Origin: Ophioderma brevispina
Lineage: Eukaryota > Echinodermata > Ophiuroidea > Amphilepidida > Ophiodermatidae
Length of the DNA stretch: 64,000 nucleotides
Direction: 5' to 3'
Assembly: GCA_023653785.1 (NCBI GenBank)
Contig: JAMKCH010071783.1
Location: 1-64,000 of the forward strand
The position numbers were made by a program, and so were the translations under genes. Shown here in pieces: positions 1-12,081 of the stretch (within the stretch, counting starts at the first letter, position 1; the number at the start of each line of letters is the position of its first letter). The notes under the pieces are model-generated. The model was not told the DNA's origin. It made no database searches and was given only the letters and a program-made list of their open reading frames with translations.

Positions 1-3000
1 CTCTACTGATCAAAATAGACAAGTTGAGTGCGACATGTGACATAATAAAAATGAACAATGAACTAGTTCTAATCTACTGACCTAATTTAGTAATGCGTTC
101 TATTGGTCCAATCAAATGCTATTTTCATGCATCTTTAGAGACATATTTTCAGGTTATTTTTAAATAGTCAACTTGTGAATTGTTAATGTTTTGTGCATTA
201 ATGTCGAGATCCTAATAATGTTTTGTTAACGAATATTTTATCCTTCGTTTGAAAGTCGAGTCACATTCGCCCTATTACGAGTATCCCGCACAAAATATTG
301 ACCGGCTTTGAAAATTTATGGATAGCATGCACCCTGTTCCAGTGACAAAAATGTCAAAACCCCGAGGCATTGAAGTGTGGCTAAAGATCCATCGCGTGAG
401 AGACATGATAGTTTCGGCTTCGGGCACTCTGATGGATACTAACGCACAAAGTAAAGCTTTGGGTGGGGAGCACTTGGGACCTTATTCCGATCAATAAACT
501 TTACATGCATGTAGCGTGTAGTTGTCTTCACAAGCAATGAAGTTATTTCCCAGAATTCGCATAGAAAAAAGCCCATTGGAAAAATGATAATAGAGGGTTA
601 AATGTACCGACTTATTGGTTGTGAATCATTATTAAACTCGCAATAAGGATTCTTCTTCAGTTGTTTTCAACCATTAAAATTGAATACGGAATTTTCCCAA
701 TTATTAAAAACGCACAGAATAGCGAGTGTTCAGGTATGAGGAATATGATATTAGCGCTTCAAATAAGTGTGATGTTGATTCAATGATTATAATAGGGTAA
801 ACTATTTAAAGGTGCTTGTTCCGATTTATGTCAATTGTGTTCTCTACTTGATATGAGAGCCTGGCACAGTTTGCACATACGCCAATTCGAGTACCGGGTA
901 AATTAACTTGCGGTTTTGATGGTAGAAGCAATAATGCATATTACAAAGCCCTATACTGTACTAATATTGATGGTTAACGGTGGTTTTTTGTTTATATCTT
1001 GGGAATGAAATGGATTTGAGGGCTCAAATTTCAGGACGACAATGAGAAAAATACGGCCTTTAATCTATTATCAAAATCGATACTACTTCCGGGTAAATCA
1101 GGGGGTTCTAAATACGATCGGGACACGCACTTTAAAAGACTTAGCCTGTATGTATTCATTTATTTATGTATTTATTTATTTACTCCTAAAGGTCTTACTA
1201 TCCTGTATAAGGGTACGCTTGCACCAGCTGTTGCGAGGTAATTATTAAACGGCGTTTACTGAACTCTCTCTCTCACTCTCTTTCTTTCTCTGCCAGAGGG
1301 CCGAGAAGAGGAAACTGAAGAATGTTAAAGAAGCACCTGTTAGATACACATCTGGAACATGCATAATTGCAAAATAACATGTGTGTCAATACAAACTACA
1401 ACGAGGAATGGAAATAAAATATAGAAGCAGCATACAAAAAAGAAATGAATAAGCAAATAACTAAGTAAGATGGTTAGAAATGGAAATCGCTAGCATTTCT
1501 GCTTTATATTACCAACTCCCTTTATAGCTCTAACCACTAGTCCATCAATATCTGATTATAAGTACTTTCATCTGCAGTCAAGTATAGCTCAATCATTCAC
1601 TCTTCGTTCATCATTCGCTTCTCTTTTAATTATTTCTGAAAACTTCAAGTCAGTCAACATTGTGGTCTGTTTAATAGTCTGCACTTTTGACACTCAGTTT
1701 TATCTTTCAAATGGCAGTCGTCAAAAACATCAGCTATATAAATATCCATAATTTCCCGTCTGCGTGGCTCTAAACGTTGTTTTCTTTTCTGTAATGTCGA
1801 CTTATATATTGAATATTGCATTTTAAAGGTATATTAAGAGCGCGATTGGGCATTAGATAAATCTAAAACTTTTATGTAATTTTACAATTGTTTTTAGGTT
1901 CCCTTTTAAAAAATCACATTTGTAACCCTCGACAAAAATACTTGACAAATTTTGACGGTCGGCGGTAATACCATACAATTTAGGATGCCAAATACAGATT
2001 TCTCCTTATAGCGCTGCTGCTAGTCAAAAGGATTGTGCAATTGTTCATAAAAAATGATATTTGAGGGTGGATCCTTTATATACCTCAAAGTTTATTTTAA
2101 GATTAAGAGTCATTTGGATTTTCACCCCGATGACCCCTACAAGTCAAAGTGTATTATTCAGGGGTCAAAATACAAAGTTATGTGAATATTGGAAAAAGCT
2201 ACACCATGTATTCCAAAGGTCGGTGTCTGTTGCATTCAATGGGATTTGACCTTGTTCCCCCTACTTTGTTAAGCAAGATTAAGACACTCAAATATATTCC
2301 TTATTTTAATCCTATGAGCTTCATCAATAATTTGCATATTTCTTACCCAAATCGGACCAACTTTAAATCTTGACCCCTGTACAACTTAAAATGAGCATTT
2401 TATTTTTTGTTCTGCTATAACTCCAAAACTTTAGGTTGCAGATAGACAAAACTATACCGTTTGGAATCCTCATAGTTAGAGTTAGACAAATAACCTGGTA
2501 TAGTTTTAGACATGACTGGATCAATTTAAAAATGTGATCCCTGTGTAATTTTGTTTAGACACCCCCCCCCTCCTCCTCCTTAAGACACCATTTGCGGCAC
2601 TTAAGACTTATGTTTCAAGGGTCCTTTCCATGCTGCTACATATTTAATCCTCAACCTTTTGTACTCGAGATGAGTTACAAATTTCTGCTAGCTCCCACGC
2701 TAATATATCGGTTACATTATATTCCTGTACATGCACCCAGTACGTTTACCTTTCCCCTCTTAACTATGGTAAGAAAATATCTTAGATATATCAAACTATT
2801 TTTAATATTAAATGTTAAAGCAAGACGAAAACTTTGAGAACACTTTATTTCAAATCGGAGCTATTTATTCAATTTTGACAGATGAAAGGTCAAACGTTGA
2901 CCTTTGACGTTCTGTAACTTGAAAAATAGACATCGCAGATATGTGAAACTAAACCTTTTCTAATTCCTGTGACCTGAGGAATATAATGGTGCAGTTTTTA

Positions 3001-4210
3001 ACAAAATTTAAACATCTTTCACTTTGATTTGAATTTTCCCCAATCTGAAATTTGAGGTATGTAAAATATCCATGCATACCCCCACTGGTGGTGCGCATCC
3101 CTATCGCTCATCCACTAAGCTAAGCTGTCAATCCTCACAGTAAGAGAAGAAATGGCACATTTTATGAGTAAGACGAGTTTCTTTTATGTCGGAAAGGAAA
3201 ACCTAGTTTCATTCGCTAAAAGATCCATTTTGTACTTGTTAATTTGAACGCTTTTAATATGGCATTAATTGTCAGATACTGCGGTTTTAGCCAATACTCA
3301 CTTGTTACCATTAGTCTATGGTGAAAAACGGCAACTTTGAGCATGTTCTTTCACATTTAAAACCCTCAAAAAGGAAATTAACAACATATCACCATGCATT
3401 TGACATCCATCACTTTCTTAATAATTAACTATCCTTCAGACATAAGAGCAGTTTTTTTCAGATTGCTAATGCCGTCCACCCCATGCGAACGCCTCTGGCG
3501 CCGTCCCTAGATATGCCAGGATAATGTAAGAAGGAGAGTGTCTTCTTTACTCTGAATGCAGGCAGCCGTGCAAGAAAGCTTGAAAGAACGCAGTCTAAAA
3601 TAAACAATACGGGATGACGATTTGTGCTGTTTCATAAGGAAAACTCAGTTAAATACTGATTCTGTCTCAGAACGGGAGACTAGTATTCGCTAATAAATGA
3701 CCAGTCGTTTTAACATCCATATGGAAACTGTAATTGTCAGATACTGCAAACATAAAGTAAGACTTGGGAGTGTCACTTCAATCCTGATACTGGCTGCCTT
3801 CCAAACCATTTATAAAAAATTAACCCTAATAAAAGTGCCTATGTTACATACATCGCACATGCGTCAAACCAAAACCCCTCGATGTCCAAACCAATTAGGA
3901 AATTAACATTACGTTTTACAATTATACAACAAATTAGATACGGGGTACCCATAATCGCTGTCAGTCCGCAATACAGGCCGTACTCTGAGCTCTATTTACT
4001 TGTTCAGCAATTTTCATTTTATATTTACAGCAAATAAGATCCGTGTTACATTACGATTCTTCCTTTAAGACTGACTAATCGGAAATTACGGAGTGTCATG
4101 GTATATTCTGGTCCACACAAAAACCTGTTACGACACATTCATGTGTATGTTAACCAATTACCCTTTGAATTGGCTTCATCCAGTTGTCCCCGGGATAACA
4201 CTTTTTCACG

Positions 4211-4358
4211 GGGTTGTACATTTACTGCACCCACTTTGTCTGCTCCCGTTGAATTCAGCAGCCCTGACTGATAAGTGCACGTGATAACTGTACTTTTTCG
4301 TCAAGGCTGCGGAATTCAACTGGGAGTGCCAAAAAGTGGTTGCCGTAATTACAAACCC
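4211..4358. mobile_element. 148-bp MITE, unclassified
   Basis: A near-palindromic element with arms of about 53 bp. The left arm begins GGGTTGTACATTTACTGCAC and ends GTTGAATTCAGCAGCC. The reverse complement of the right end begins GGGTTTGTAATTACGGCAAC and ends GTTGAATTCCGCAGCC. The corresponding place in block A copy 2 (about 16405-16425) lacks it and reads straight from a 'ctttttcacg' run into 'aagacgcacttatacc'. A clean target-site duplication is not visible because the flanks are T-rich. Too short to encode anything, so non-autonomous. Confidence 0.75.
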
Positions 4359-5470
4359 TTTTTTTCTTTCAAACAAAGACGCACTTATACCACGTTTAAG
4401 CATGACCTTGAAATGAATTTGTAAAGAAATAACAAATTGAAGGTATTCAATTTTGTAAAAATATATTGGATCAGTTATTAAAGTCGTCTTTATGCAATAG
4501 AGTGCGTGTGTCAAAATGTAAGCAATAGACATTTCCTCTGAGGAAAAATACATTCTTATTTTGGTAAACTTATCAGGAACGGTAGCTTTTTTTTTTTTTA
4601 TTATTCTCGCAAGATGTTTTCTTCTTGGACATTCAATTAACAGTTGCAGCAAATCCTTTAAAGTGTACTAACAGGCGTAATTTTTAATTTAAAGATGTTT
4701 TAAAAGATGTTTTGCGGTCTGAAAGAATAATATCGACGGCATATAGGTTGCTTGCTTTATTAGCAAAATGACTATTAAATGTTGCCCATGGAGGGCGCCA
4801 TGTTCGGCATTGGTGACGGTTGCTCGCATTGTGACGTTTATGACTTGAATAAGTCAAATGGATAAAACCGGTGTCTTGTGGAATTGTCTAGGGTACTCCC
4901 GTTCAGAATCGGATTATTAGTATGGTGCATTAAAAATCAGTACATCGATTCAAAAACTGGACGGATTCTTGTACAGAATATAGCTGATAAGGTTTGGTTC
5001 GTGTCCATTCATTGGCTACTTATTTGAAGACACTATGTACTATATACCATCTTATTTCTATTTTTCCCCTTCGTGGTCGATCAAAATGCTGCAATCATAG
5101 ACGGAAGATTATAAACCTTTTACTTTGTTATCAATAATAGAGTGTCTTTTTCTGACTGAAAGAACATTCATTTGAAACAAAAAATGTATTATACATGTTG
5201 AAGCGTAGATTATATAAAACCTGGAATTTCGCTTTAAAGAACTTCCCAAATGCGTAAGGGATATTCGAGGTTTACAAACAGTTTGGCTTGCGGTTGTCTT
5301 TTATTAGATACCAATGATTGAAAAGCGGTGCAACTTAGACTTCAAGTCATCTTATTATTATAATAGCTTATATTTTGCAAATGCGTGTTTGATCCTATGA
5401 TGTATTTAATAGTTTTGTTATCTTGCATTTTGAGACCTTCTTGTGCGTGTTGTGCTGTTTTGTGTGTAAT

Positions 5471-5490
5471 GGTTGTGTGTGTGTGTGTGG
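5471..5490. repeat. (GT)n microsatellite
   Basis: Short GT run within block A copy 1. It is reduced and interrupted in copy 2 (near 17665-17700). Confidence 0.8.
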
Positions 5491-7186
5491 ATGGATGTTT
5501 GCTGTTAATTAGTTTTTAACGTGTTTTAGCTCAGGTGTTTTTGTAAGGTGGTGTACTGCTTGCAGGCTTTGCATTTTGTTGTATCTCCACCATCATGTCT
5601 ATATTTTGGTATTGATTTCAATTTTGTATGTCATTTTGATGGAATACTAAATATATAAAATGTTTCTGTTATCTCTGACCATAGGAATTGTGATCTATAA
5701 TCTGTGATCTATGATCTACAATCTATGTTCAATCGCCATCCAATAATCTTTCTAATTTGATCTAAACATAACGAAATATTAATACGTGAGGAAGAAAACA
5801 TAATTTTTGGGAAGTAACATAGCCAAAACAATTTGCAAACCATAAAATGAGGGTAACACCGTGCCTTTCAAGAGTGTTCTGGCAAATATTGCGAGTAGTA
5901 AAAACATTCGCGTGACGCTAAGCTAAGTTTGCAGTGTATCCAGTTAAGCATGACATCTTTCAGAGTGCTACCTGTGTCTGCGATAGTTTTGTTTCTGATT
6001 GACTTTGCTCATGTGGTGCTCCTCAACAAAATGATGCGTAGATCGAATTAATGCGTAATAATTTTCTTATGAACATTTTTTAATAGTATTTAATTGTCTC
6101 TTCTCCTTTATATGTCAAATCACGTTTATTTTAGTGCGCGTGGAGGAAGTTTCATCAACATGGTACGATAAAAACATACTTACTGCATATGCTACAGTAA
6201 CTGGTTCTTGATACCTATCATGAAAAGAAATTACATTTCAACATAGTATTATTCTCAAAACGGATTAATTTTTAAAAAGCTTCTTCACGTGTAGAAATGT
6301 GGTTTATATGAGTCTTAGTTGTCCTAGACTTGCGAATCAGAGACTCCTCATAATCCACTGTAGTGGAACCCCTTAGAGATGTTCTTGCAACAAGTAATTA
6401 ATCGTTGACAGAGACCTGTTCAAAAGGGACTCCTTCAATACGTCAATTCGCTGATATTGTTCCTGCCAGTATTAATTTTACGTAAATATCATAAAATACA
6501 TGTTACTCATGTAAAATGCCTGTTGGGTATCAATCTCTTTTAGAAGTAAAACGGGAGTACCAACAACAACAAAATTGTCCACTTCTATAGAGTAATTGGT
6601 AACGATATCTCTCCGTGATTTCATATATTGCTCTATTAAATTAACCGTTATGAGAAAACGCTTCTTCCTGATGCAGAACACTTTTCTCGCTATCAGCGAC
6701 CGACATATGACAGGATCATATGGAACGTCATAAAATGTTTTTCTAAGACGCAAGAGAGATTTTCCGCCGTAAAAATAACCTGTTTGTAGGTTGGGTACAA
6801 AGGGTTCTTACCAACAAAATAATTGTCTATATTACGCGGCATCACGGGTTTCATTTTACTACATATTCCTATATAAACAAGAGGATGGTGCCCGGGTGCC
6901 CATCTTCACACTGACATGATACGCTAGCCACTTCTGCGCGGGTGTATATACTGAAATAATGAGGTAATTGATCAAGGCAGTGTTGTATGACTATAACCAT
7001 TTTTGCCCGATCAAGAACAGAGTCAAAATACTTTCAAGGATACATTCCAATCATGTTCACCCCTTTCACTTCCTGGGAAGACATTAGGATATCTTTCAAC
7101 ATGGCCATGGAGGAAATTTAACCTTTCAAAACATGAACACAACGTTTTTTATATATAATTATTCCTGCAATTACTAAATTATACAG

Positions 7187-7356
7187 CAGCCACCTTCCAA
7201 GTGCCCTCCCTCCACAACCACGGCGCATGTCAGCAGCTCGTCTCACCATTGCAGGATCAACAAAGACTTGACCTCAGTTCAATTGAAGGGCGGAAAAATC
7301 TTGAAGGTCACGCGGTGGATTGTGAACACTTTGTTCTTGAAGGAAGGAATTACAAG
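7187..7356 (+). CDS. Candidate internal exon, unknown gene
   Basis: A 170-base open segment begins after an acceptor-like 'ttatacag' and ends at a good donor (TACAAG then GTATCA). In the frame starting CA|GCC ACC it reads about 56 residues without a stop. Varied composition with features such as LEGHAVDCEHFVLEGRNYK makes it look more coding-like than its surroundings. It begins exactly where block A homology stops, so it could belong to unique flanking sequence. No domain or family is recognised. No neighbouring exon could be linked to it, and the gene's start and stop are not visible. The alternative is a chance open frame in non-coding DNA. Confidence 0.3.
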
Positions 7357-7589
7357 GTATCAACATCGTTCGACCGGTCAGTATTCAACAGGGAATGATT
7401 CAAAGCAATTGCTCTATTTCACAAAACTCTTACCGTAGCGATTCCAGACGGGGACTATCTGTGGGCAGGTGCACCGTTCTGTGCCCACCACAAATGTCAA
7501 AAGGTACAATTTGATACCATTCACTATTTGGTTTATCATTTTAGTAGATAGGCTTACAAAAGTGCATCCTGGGTTTCCTAAGGAATCAT

Positions 7590-7895
7590 TTTTAACCGAA
7601 CTTGCCTCCCACAATGCACAACGATGTAGAGTAGGATAAAATAAATAGCGCATATTATATATTCTATGGTGTTTTGTGTCATACGGTCATTTTTTGTCAT
7701 AAAACTGTGCGAAACCCGTTTGTTGTACATAAATTTTAACCAGTAACGAGTATTCTCTGATTGCCTGGTAAATTTTCGCCACAAAATGTGCGCGTCGTTA
7801 AAGGAGGGCGCACTTAACCGCGAGGGTGCATGGAGTGATGCATATCTACTCGTACATCGTTGGTGCATTGTGGGATAAGAAATTCGGTAAAAAAT
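7590..7895. mobile_element. Inverted-repeat element, about 300 bp
   Basis: Two arms of about 50 bp face each other. The left arm runs TTTTTAACCGAAC then CCTCCCACAATGCAC then AACGATGTA. The reverse complement of the right arm runs TTTTTTACCGAATTTC then ATCCCACAATGCACC then AACGATGTA. The interior is A+T-rich with no supportable gene. Likely a MITE or foldback element; target duplication not resolved. Confidence 0.55.
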
Positions 7896-7899
7896 AAAA

Positions 7900-8380
7900 A
7901 GGATCAACGTATTGATATTTCGTTCGAACAAGAAGGATCCGATAAGCAAGCAGTATATTGTCAGATTCCTGTATTTGTTGAGATTTGGAATATGTCCAGC
8001 TGGTAAATATAACGGCCGGCGTTGTTGGTGTTAATCCCCGATCATTGAAAAACTCTGATTAATCGGACAATTGGAACGTACTAACAAGAAATCTGCGCCC
8101 TTCTAATATGGTCGAATGACGCACTCGACCAATGGATGAAAGCCAATGACTATGTTATGTAGTTAAAGGAGGAGGTGAGGAGAGACCAAGACCATTTCTC
8201 CTGCACATATTGCCCTTGCATGCCTTGCATGCTCACGTATACTTCATAAACAAGTACAAAGTTAAATTAATCGATTCGCTGCGCAGAGCATACCTAAATC
8301 GCGCGCGTTGAATACACAGCGCGGGATATAAAGAACAAAAACAATCTCTTACACTGATACATAAATACTGGTCATGTAGT
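7900..8380. other. No recognisable gene
   Basis: Unique-looking sequence with short, scattered open frames only. No repeat arms or RNA signals noticed. Confidence 0.5.
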
Positions 8381-8386
8381 CGACAA

Positions 8387-8670
8387 CTACCAGGATTCCT
8401 TGTGAGGCTGTTCTGGGAGTTTATTGATTCTTTGTAATTCTAGGTTTACAGAGTATAGTCGACATGCATCTACCGCAATGTTGTCGTCAGTGGGCACCGT
8501 GCTTTTTCCTAGTGACACTTGTTTTAATTGCCGATGATTTCGGTACTTCTCCACAACTGACCGATGGTCGCCTTGGCTGATGAGTCCCTCTCGGAGAAGG
8601 TATGCTAAATGAATCCGAAGAGCTTGTAGGCTAAGGTTTCGGGAACTTTTCGTGAACAATGCTAAGGGTA
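8387..8670 (-). CDS. Candidate terminal coding exon, unknown gene
   Basis: On the minus strand a strong acceptor (pyrimidine-rich 'ctttactttttcacag') is followed by about 94 open codons ending in TAG at 8387-8389. The peptide looks like ordinary soluble protein, with a leucine- and arginine-rich helical stretch (LRIHLAYLLREGLISQGDHR) and then a polar tail with several histidines and asparagines. It has no ATG near the acceptor, so I read it as the last exon of a spliced gene entered in phase 2. The frame would also permit a TTG-started open frame, which is less likely in an animal. No family is recognised. Upstream on the same strand lies the polypyrimidine tract and repeats, so the rest of the gene, if real, lies beyond them or in another context. 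No AATAAA signal was seen just downstream. Confidence 0.4.
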
Positions 8671-8929
8671 CTGTGAAAAAGTAAAGTATTGACTGTAATT
8701 TGGAAAAACCGCAAAAATACTGTTAAAAATTTTATGTTCAATTTACATGCTTATGATGATTAATTTAAAAGTGGAACGTTAATATAATGCTAATGAGTAT
8801 CGCCATTATTATAAAATGAGGAGAAAAGAAGAAAAAGCGGCGACCAGACACTCATCCTCTCCCTTAAACTGCTTCTATTCGAATTTCCAAGCTGTAGGTT
8901 GTCACCCTAAGCCTCGACAAGGCCCTACG

Positions 8930-9912
8930 TACCTCATCTAACCCCCGATTTTCTTATCCTTCTCTCCCCTCCAATCGTTCGCTTCTCCTGCTCGTTTCCT
9001 TCCACATTCTTTTTTCCACCGCCCACTAATCCTACCTCTCCCAGTGCGCTTTCTCCACGCTATGTCTATCGTGCCCTGCCCTTCTCCTTATCGTCGAACC
9101 CCCTTCCCCCCCCCCAGGTTTTTTTTTTTTTTTTTTTAATTCGTCGCTATCCTTTGTCTCTCCCTCCCTCCCTTCACCCCCCTCCTGTCTTTGGTAATCC
9201 CTGCCACATAGGCCATCCACACATCGCCCTCTACTCCTGTATCTTACCGATTGCCGGCCTCCGCCCCTCCCTCCCACATTTTTCTCCCCCTTTTCTAACC
9301 CTGCGCAATCTTTCTGTCTTTTTCTCTTTTCTCACTCTCCCCCCTTTTCCTTCCTCCCCTCAATCCCGCCACGACGCGCGATCTCTCTCCTCCCTCGCTC
9401 TCACCCATTGTCTCTTTACTTTCACTTCTCCTTCTCTCTCTCTACTTCTATCTCCACCCCAACCCCCCCTTCACCCATTTAACGTTAGACCCCCCTATTT
9501 TATTCCCATCGCTCTACGTCACTCCTTTCGGTCATCGCTTTTCATTCCCGTGCAACTTCCACTATGTTTTCTTACCCCACCTTCTTCTCCATTCACTCTC
9601 TCATTTTATTCACCTAGCTACTCCTCTCCTACCCCCCCCCCCTTCTCTCTCACTCCCCCTCCCACCCTCAGTCTTTCGTCTATTCCCGTATTTTTTAGAT
9701 CCCTTTATTTGCAATTTTGACCCCTTTCCCCCACCCCGACACCCACCCATCCTCTCCTCCCCCCGTTTTCTCCATCTTATCCATTCCTCCCTTCCGTCCC
9801 CCTCAGCCCGTTCCCACCCCAACAGAATTATCCGTACACCAACTCTCAGCTCTTCCGCGCCTACTTCTTTCCCTACTTCCTCCTTTTCTTTACCGTCTAC
9901 TCCCTTTTAGGA
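8930..9912. repeat. Polypyrimidine (C/T) tract, about 1 kb
   Basis: The plus strand is almost entirely C and T over about 980 bases, with runs such as CTCTCTCCTCC and several poly-C and poly-T blocks. Both strands stay open in long low-complexity frames (9154-9720 plus, 9610-9822 minus), but these are compositional artefacts rich in Ser/Pro/Leu or Arg/Gly/Glu. The tract could adopt triplex (H-DNA) structure. Confidence 0.85.
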
Positions 9913-10541
9913 CACAATACTGTAAATTTACCAGAAAATCCTGGCATACATTTTGCTAACAAAACCCGGTAAAAAAAATACAGCTTTTACAGCATTTATT
10001 CAAATTTTCTGTATATTTTACCAGTTTGATGTACTATATTTTATAAAAAAACTGTAGAGTTTTACAATACATGTAGGGTAAAAATTGGTTGATAGGCCCT
10101 ACTAAGTAAGGGTGTTCGTCAGTGATTTTTTTTTTTTTTTAATGTTAACTGTTTTTTTGTTTTTAAGTTGCAAGATTGAATTAATTTTTAAGGTATACTG
10201 TGATAGTAAAAATAAATTGCACAAAATTATATAGCGCTTTCACAATGTATCAAAGTACTTTACATTTATTCTGATGCACTAGAATATGTCAGCTGCCTTA
10301 CAAATGCCAAGGCATACACATACCTTTGAGCGGGCTCAATGGACAATATTCCTAACAGCTCCCAGTTAGCACCTGGTGGAGAGAGCAGAGAGGGTAAAGT
10401 GACTGCCCAAGTGCACCACCACAGTGAACCTCCGCGGGACTCAAACCCGGACCTTGGGTCATGAGGCGGTCGTTGTATCCCCTGGAACACATGTGATGGA
10501 TGTCCGGATATTCTGGTAAAATTTACATATTTTTACAGTGT
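9912..10541. mobile_element. MITE-like inverted repeat interrupted by a SINE
   Basis: Short outer arms face each other: 'acaatactgtaaatttacc' at 9914-9932 and, on the opposite strand, 'acactgtaaaaatatgtaaa' from 10541 inward, followed by 'ttttaccagaa'. Between them the sequence is A+T-rich with further 'ctgtaaa' and 'taccag' motifs, and a SINE lies in the right half. The arms are imperfect, so this is a tentative call. Confidence 0.45.
10198..10500 (-). mobile_element. tRNA-derived SINE with GCGCTATATAA-type tail
   Basis: Read on the minus strand, a tRNA-like head carries a clear Pol III box B (GGGTTTGAGTCCC, 10436-10448) and a degraded box A region just upstream. The body then contains CACTGTGGTGGTGCACTTGG. 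The 3' tail contains AAAGCGCTATATAATTTTG, a tail type widespread in SINEs mobilised by L2/CR1-like LINEs. Open frames across it are not genes. It sits inside a MITE-like inverted repeat. Confidence 0.75.
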
Positions 10542-10545
10542 AAGT

Positions 10546-12030
10546 TGAACCATATTGCAAATTGGAGGTTCAACGGCAATTACTTTTCACCATTTTTTTT
10601 TTTCTAATGGACAAAAGGAAAATTCCTACTGCATATGCTAACAGCAGCGTAAAGTCAGAAGCCTTGTATAATTGAGCATATTGAGATATAGAAGGTTAGG
10701 GCTAGCTTCACTGCTCACTCGCCGGTTCAACACAGGTTGTTTCCGTTTGTTATCGGGTTTTCTGCTCTCATACAATGAAACTCGGTTAACCGCACCGAGC
10801 GCGGTTAAGTTTGAAGTTCCACCTTACTGACTCCGGGTTAACAGGTTACTAACCTGGGGTTGCATCTTTACAACTAAAATCTGTCCACCAACAAGTCCTG
10901 CCTATTTATCACTGATCTCCCTATAATGTATGTTTTCCATGTATAGCCGGTGAGGGCAGACGACATGTGCGCATTTTAAAAACTACGAGTAAAGCGTTAT
11001 GAAGAAACGTTTCGTAATCAACAAACACGTTTCTTTCACATATAGCTTTAGTTACTTGAAATGCACTCCGTAAGGTTTATTTGTCGGATTAATACAAAAA
11101 TGGGCTCTCAATGTTGAATTATTCAGGGTCGCGTATGTATCATATTAAAGATAAAATCAGTAACATATACATACGGTATGACGCAGAATTATGGATCGTC
11201 TATACGGCAACGCATACCAGTCGTATAGAAAATGCTACTGTAAGGTGTAAAATAACATTAATTTCTCGTTGACAGCCCTTTATCAAACACACACAAGGTT
11301 TTTGTGTTAATGGCTATTTTCCTGAAACAGTGATGTGCATATTTCCGATTATTTTTAATGAAAAACTAAGAAAACCAGCAGCCGTAAAGCCTTGCTCCTA
11401 AAAAGGGTAGCCAATGAATAAACATTTCCAAACTGTTCAGCTACATTTTGTTCATGAATAATCAGAATTTTCAATCGGATCGCTACGGATTTTCTCTGGA
11501 CACACTCTTATAATCAATTGATTGACAAGGAGTATCGTAAAATACCGCAGACACCTGTTTTTGTCTATTGGCTTTCAAGTAATTTACAACATCACCATGT
11601 CCGAACATGAAAGGGGGATGGCCGATTAAGTTATAAAGTTTTTCATCTTGATAGAAATGGCTTCACCCCAAAAAACAAAAACCCTATCTGTAAAAGTTCG
11701 CGCCGATATTTCAAAAACCGTTTGATGTGAGAGCTAAAAAAACGTTGATTTTGTAAGCCCTAGAATCTGTGTAAAATTAATATTGGTCGACCAAAATGGG
11801 TCACATTTCGCTAATAACATCCAAACCAAAACATCCTGTAGCCCTAAGGGGGGAATTCACAGGGTAAATGAGAGAAAATAGTAGATTTCTTCGGATACCA
11901 AAATCTGGACACTTCAGCTAAAATCTGAGGTCCCTGGGGACTAGGCTTAGCGAGCGGGCCATGGACCCGCAAACAGAGAACATTTTTGAAACACTCGTAA
12001 ATTTAAAAAAAAAAAATAAAACAAAAGCAA
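10546..12030. other. No recognisable gene
   Basis: A+T-rich spacer with only short open frames and no clear repeat arms. Ends at block A copy 2. Confidence 0.5.
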
Positions 12031-12062
12031 GTTGAAATCTAATGACAAAATAGACAAGTTGA

Positions 12063-12081
12063 GGGGGGGGGGGGGGGGGGG
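12063..12081 (+). repeat. Poly-G run
   Basis: Nineteen consecutive G followed by a T/C-rich run. It interrupts a sequence that is continuous in block A copy 1 ('aagttgagtgcgacatg', 21-37), so it is either an insertion or a sequencing/assembly artefact. Confidence 0.85.

Larger units (their letters stand above)
1..7203. repeat. Duplicated block A, copy 1
   Basis: This stretch aligns along nearly its whole length, in the same order and orientation, with about 12033-21540. Anchor pairs include 121-178 with 12197-12259, 1990-2260 with 14088-14340, 4440-4660 with 16450-16690 and 6301-6470 with 18452-18600. The left end is cut by the window edge. The right end falls near 7203, after the shared run around 'acttccaagtg'. 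The copies differ by many single-base indels as well as substitutions. They also differ by larger events: a 148-bp MITE is only in this copy, and a 128-bp MITE and a 2.2-kb element are only in the other. Two internal segments are unrelated between copies (791-1130 here, and about 3355-3475). No coding exon can be supported inside; every open frame is short and not conserved between copies. Confidence 0.85.

Noticed and set aside
9154..9720. 188-codon plus-strand open frame and facing minus-strand frames
   Set aside because: It lies wholly in the C/T tract. The Ser/Pro/Leu-rich composition is forced by base composition.
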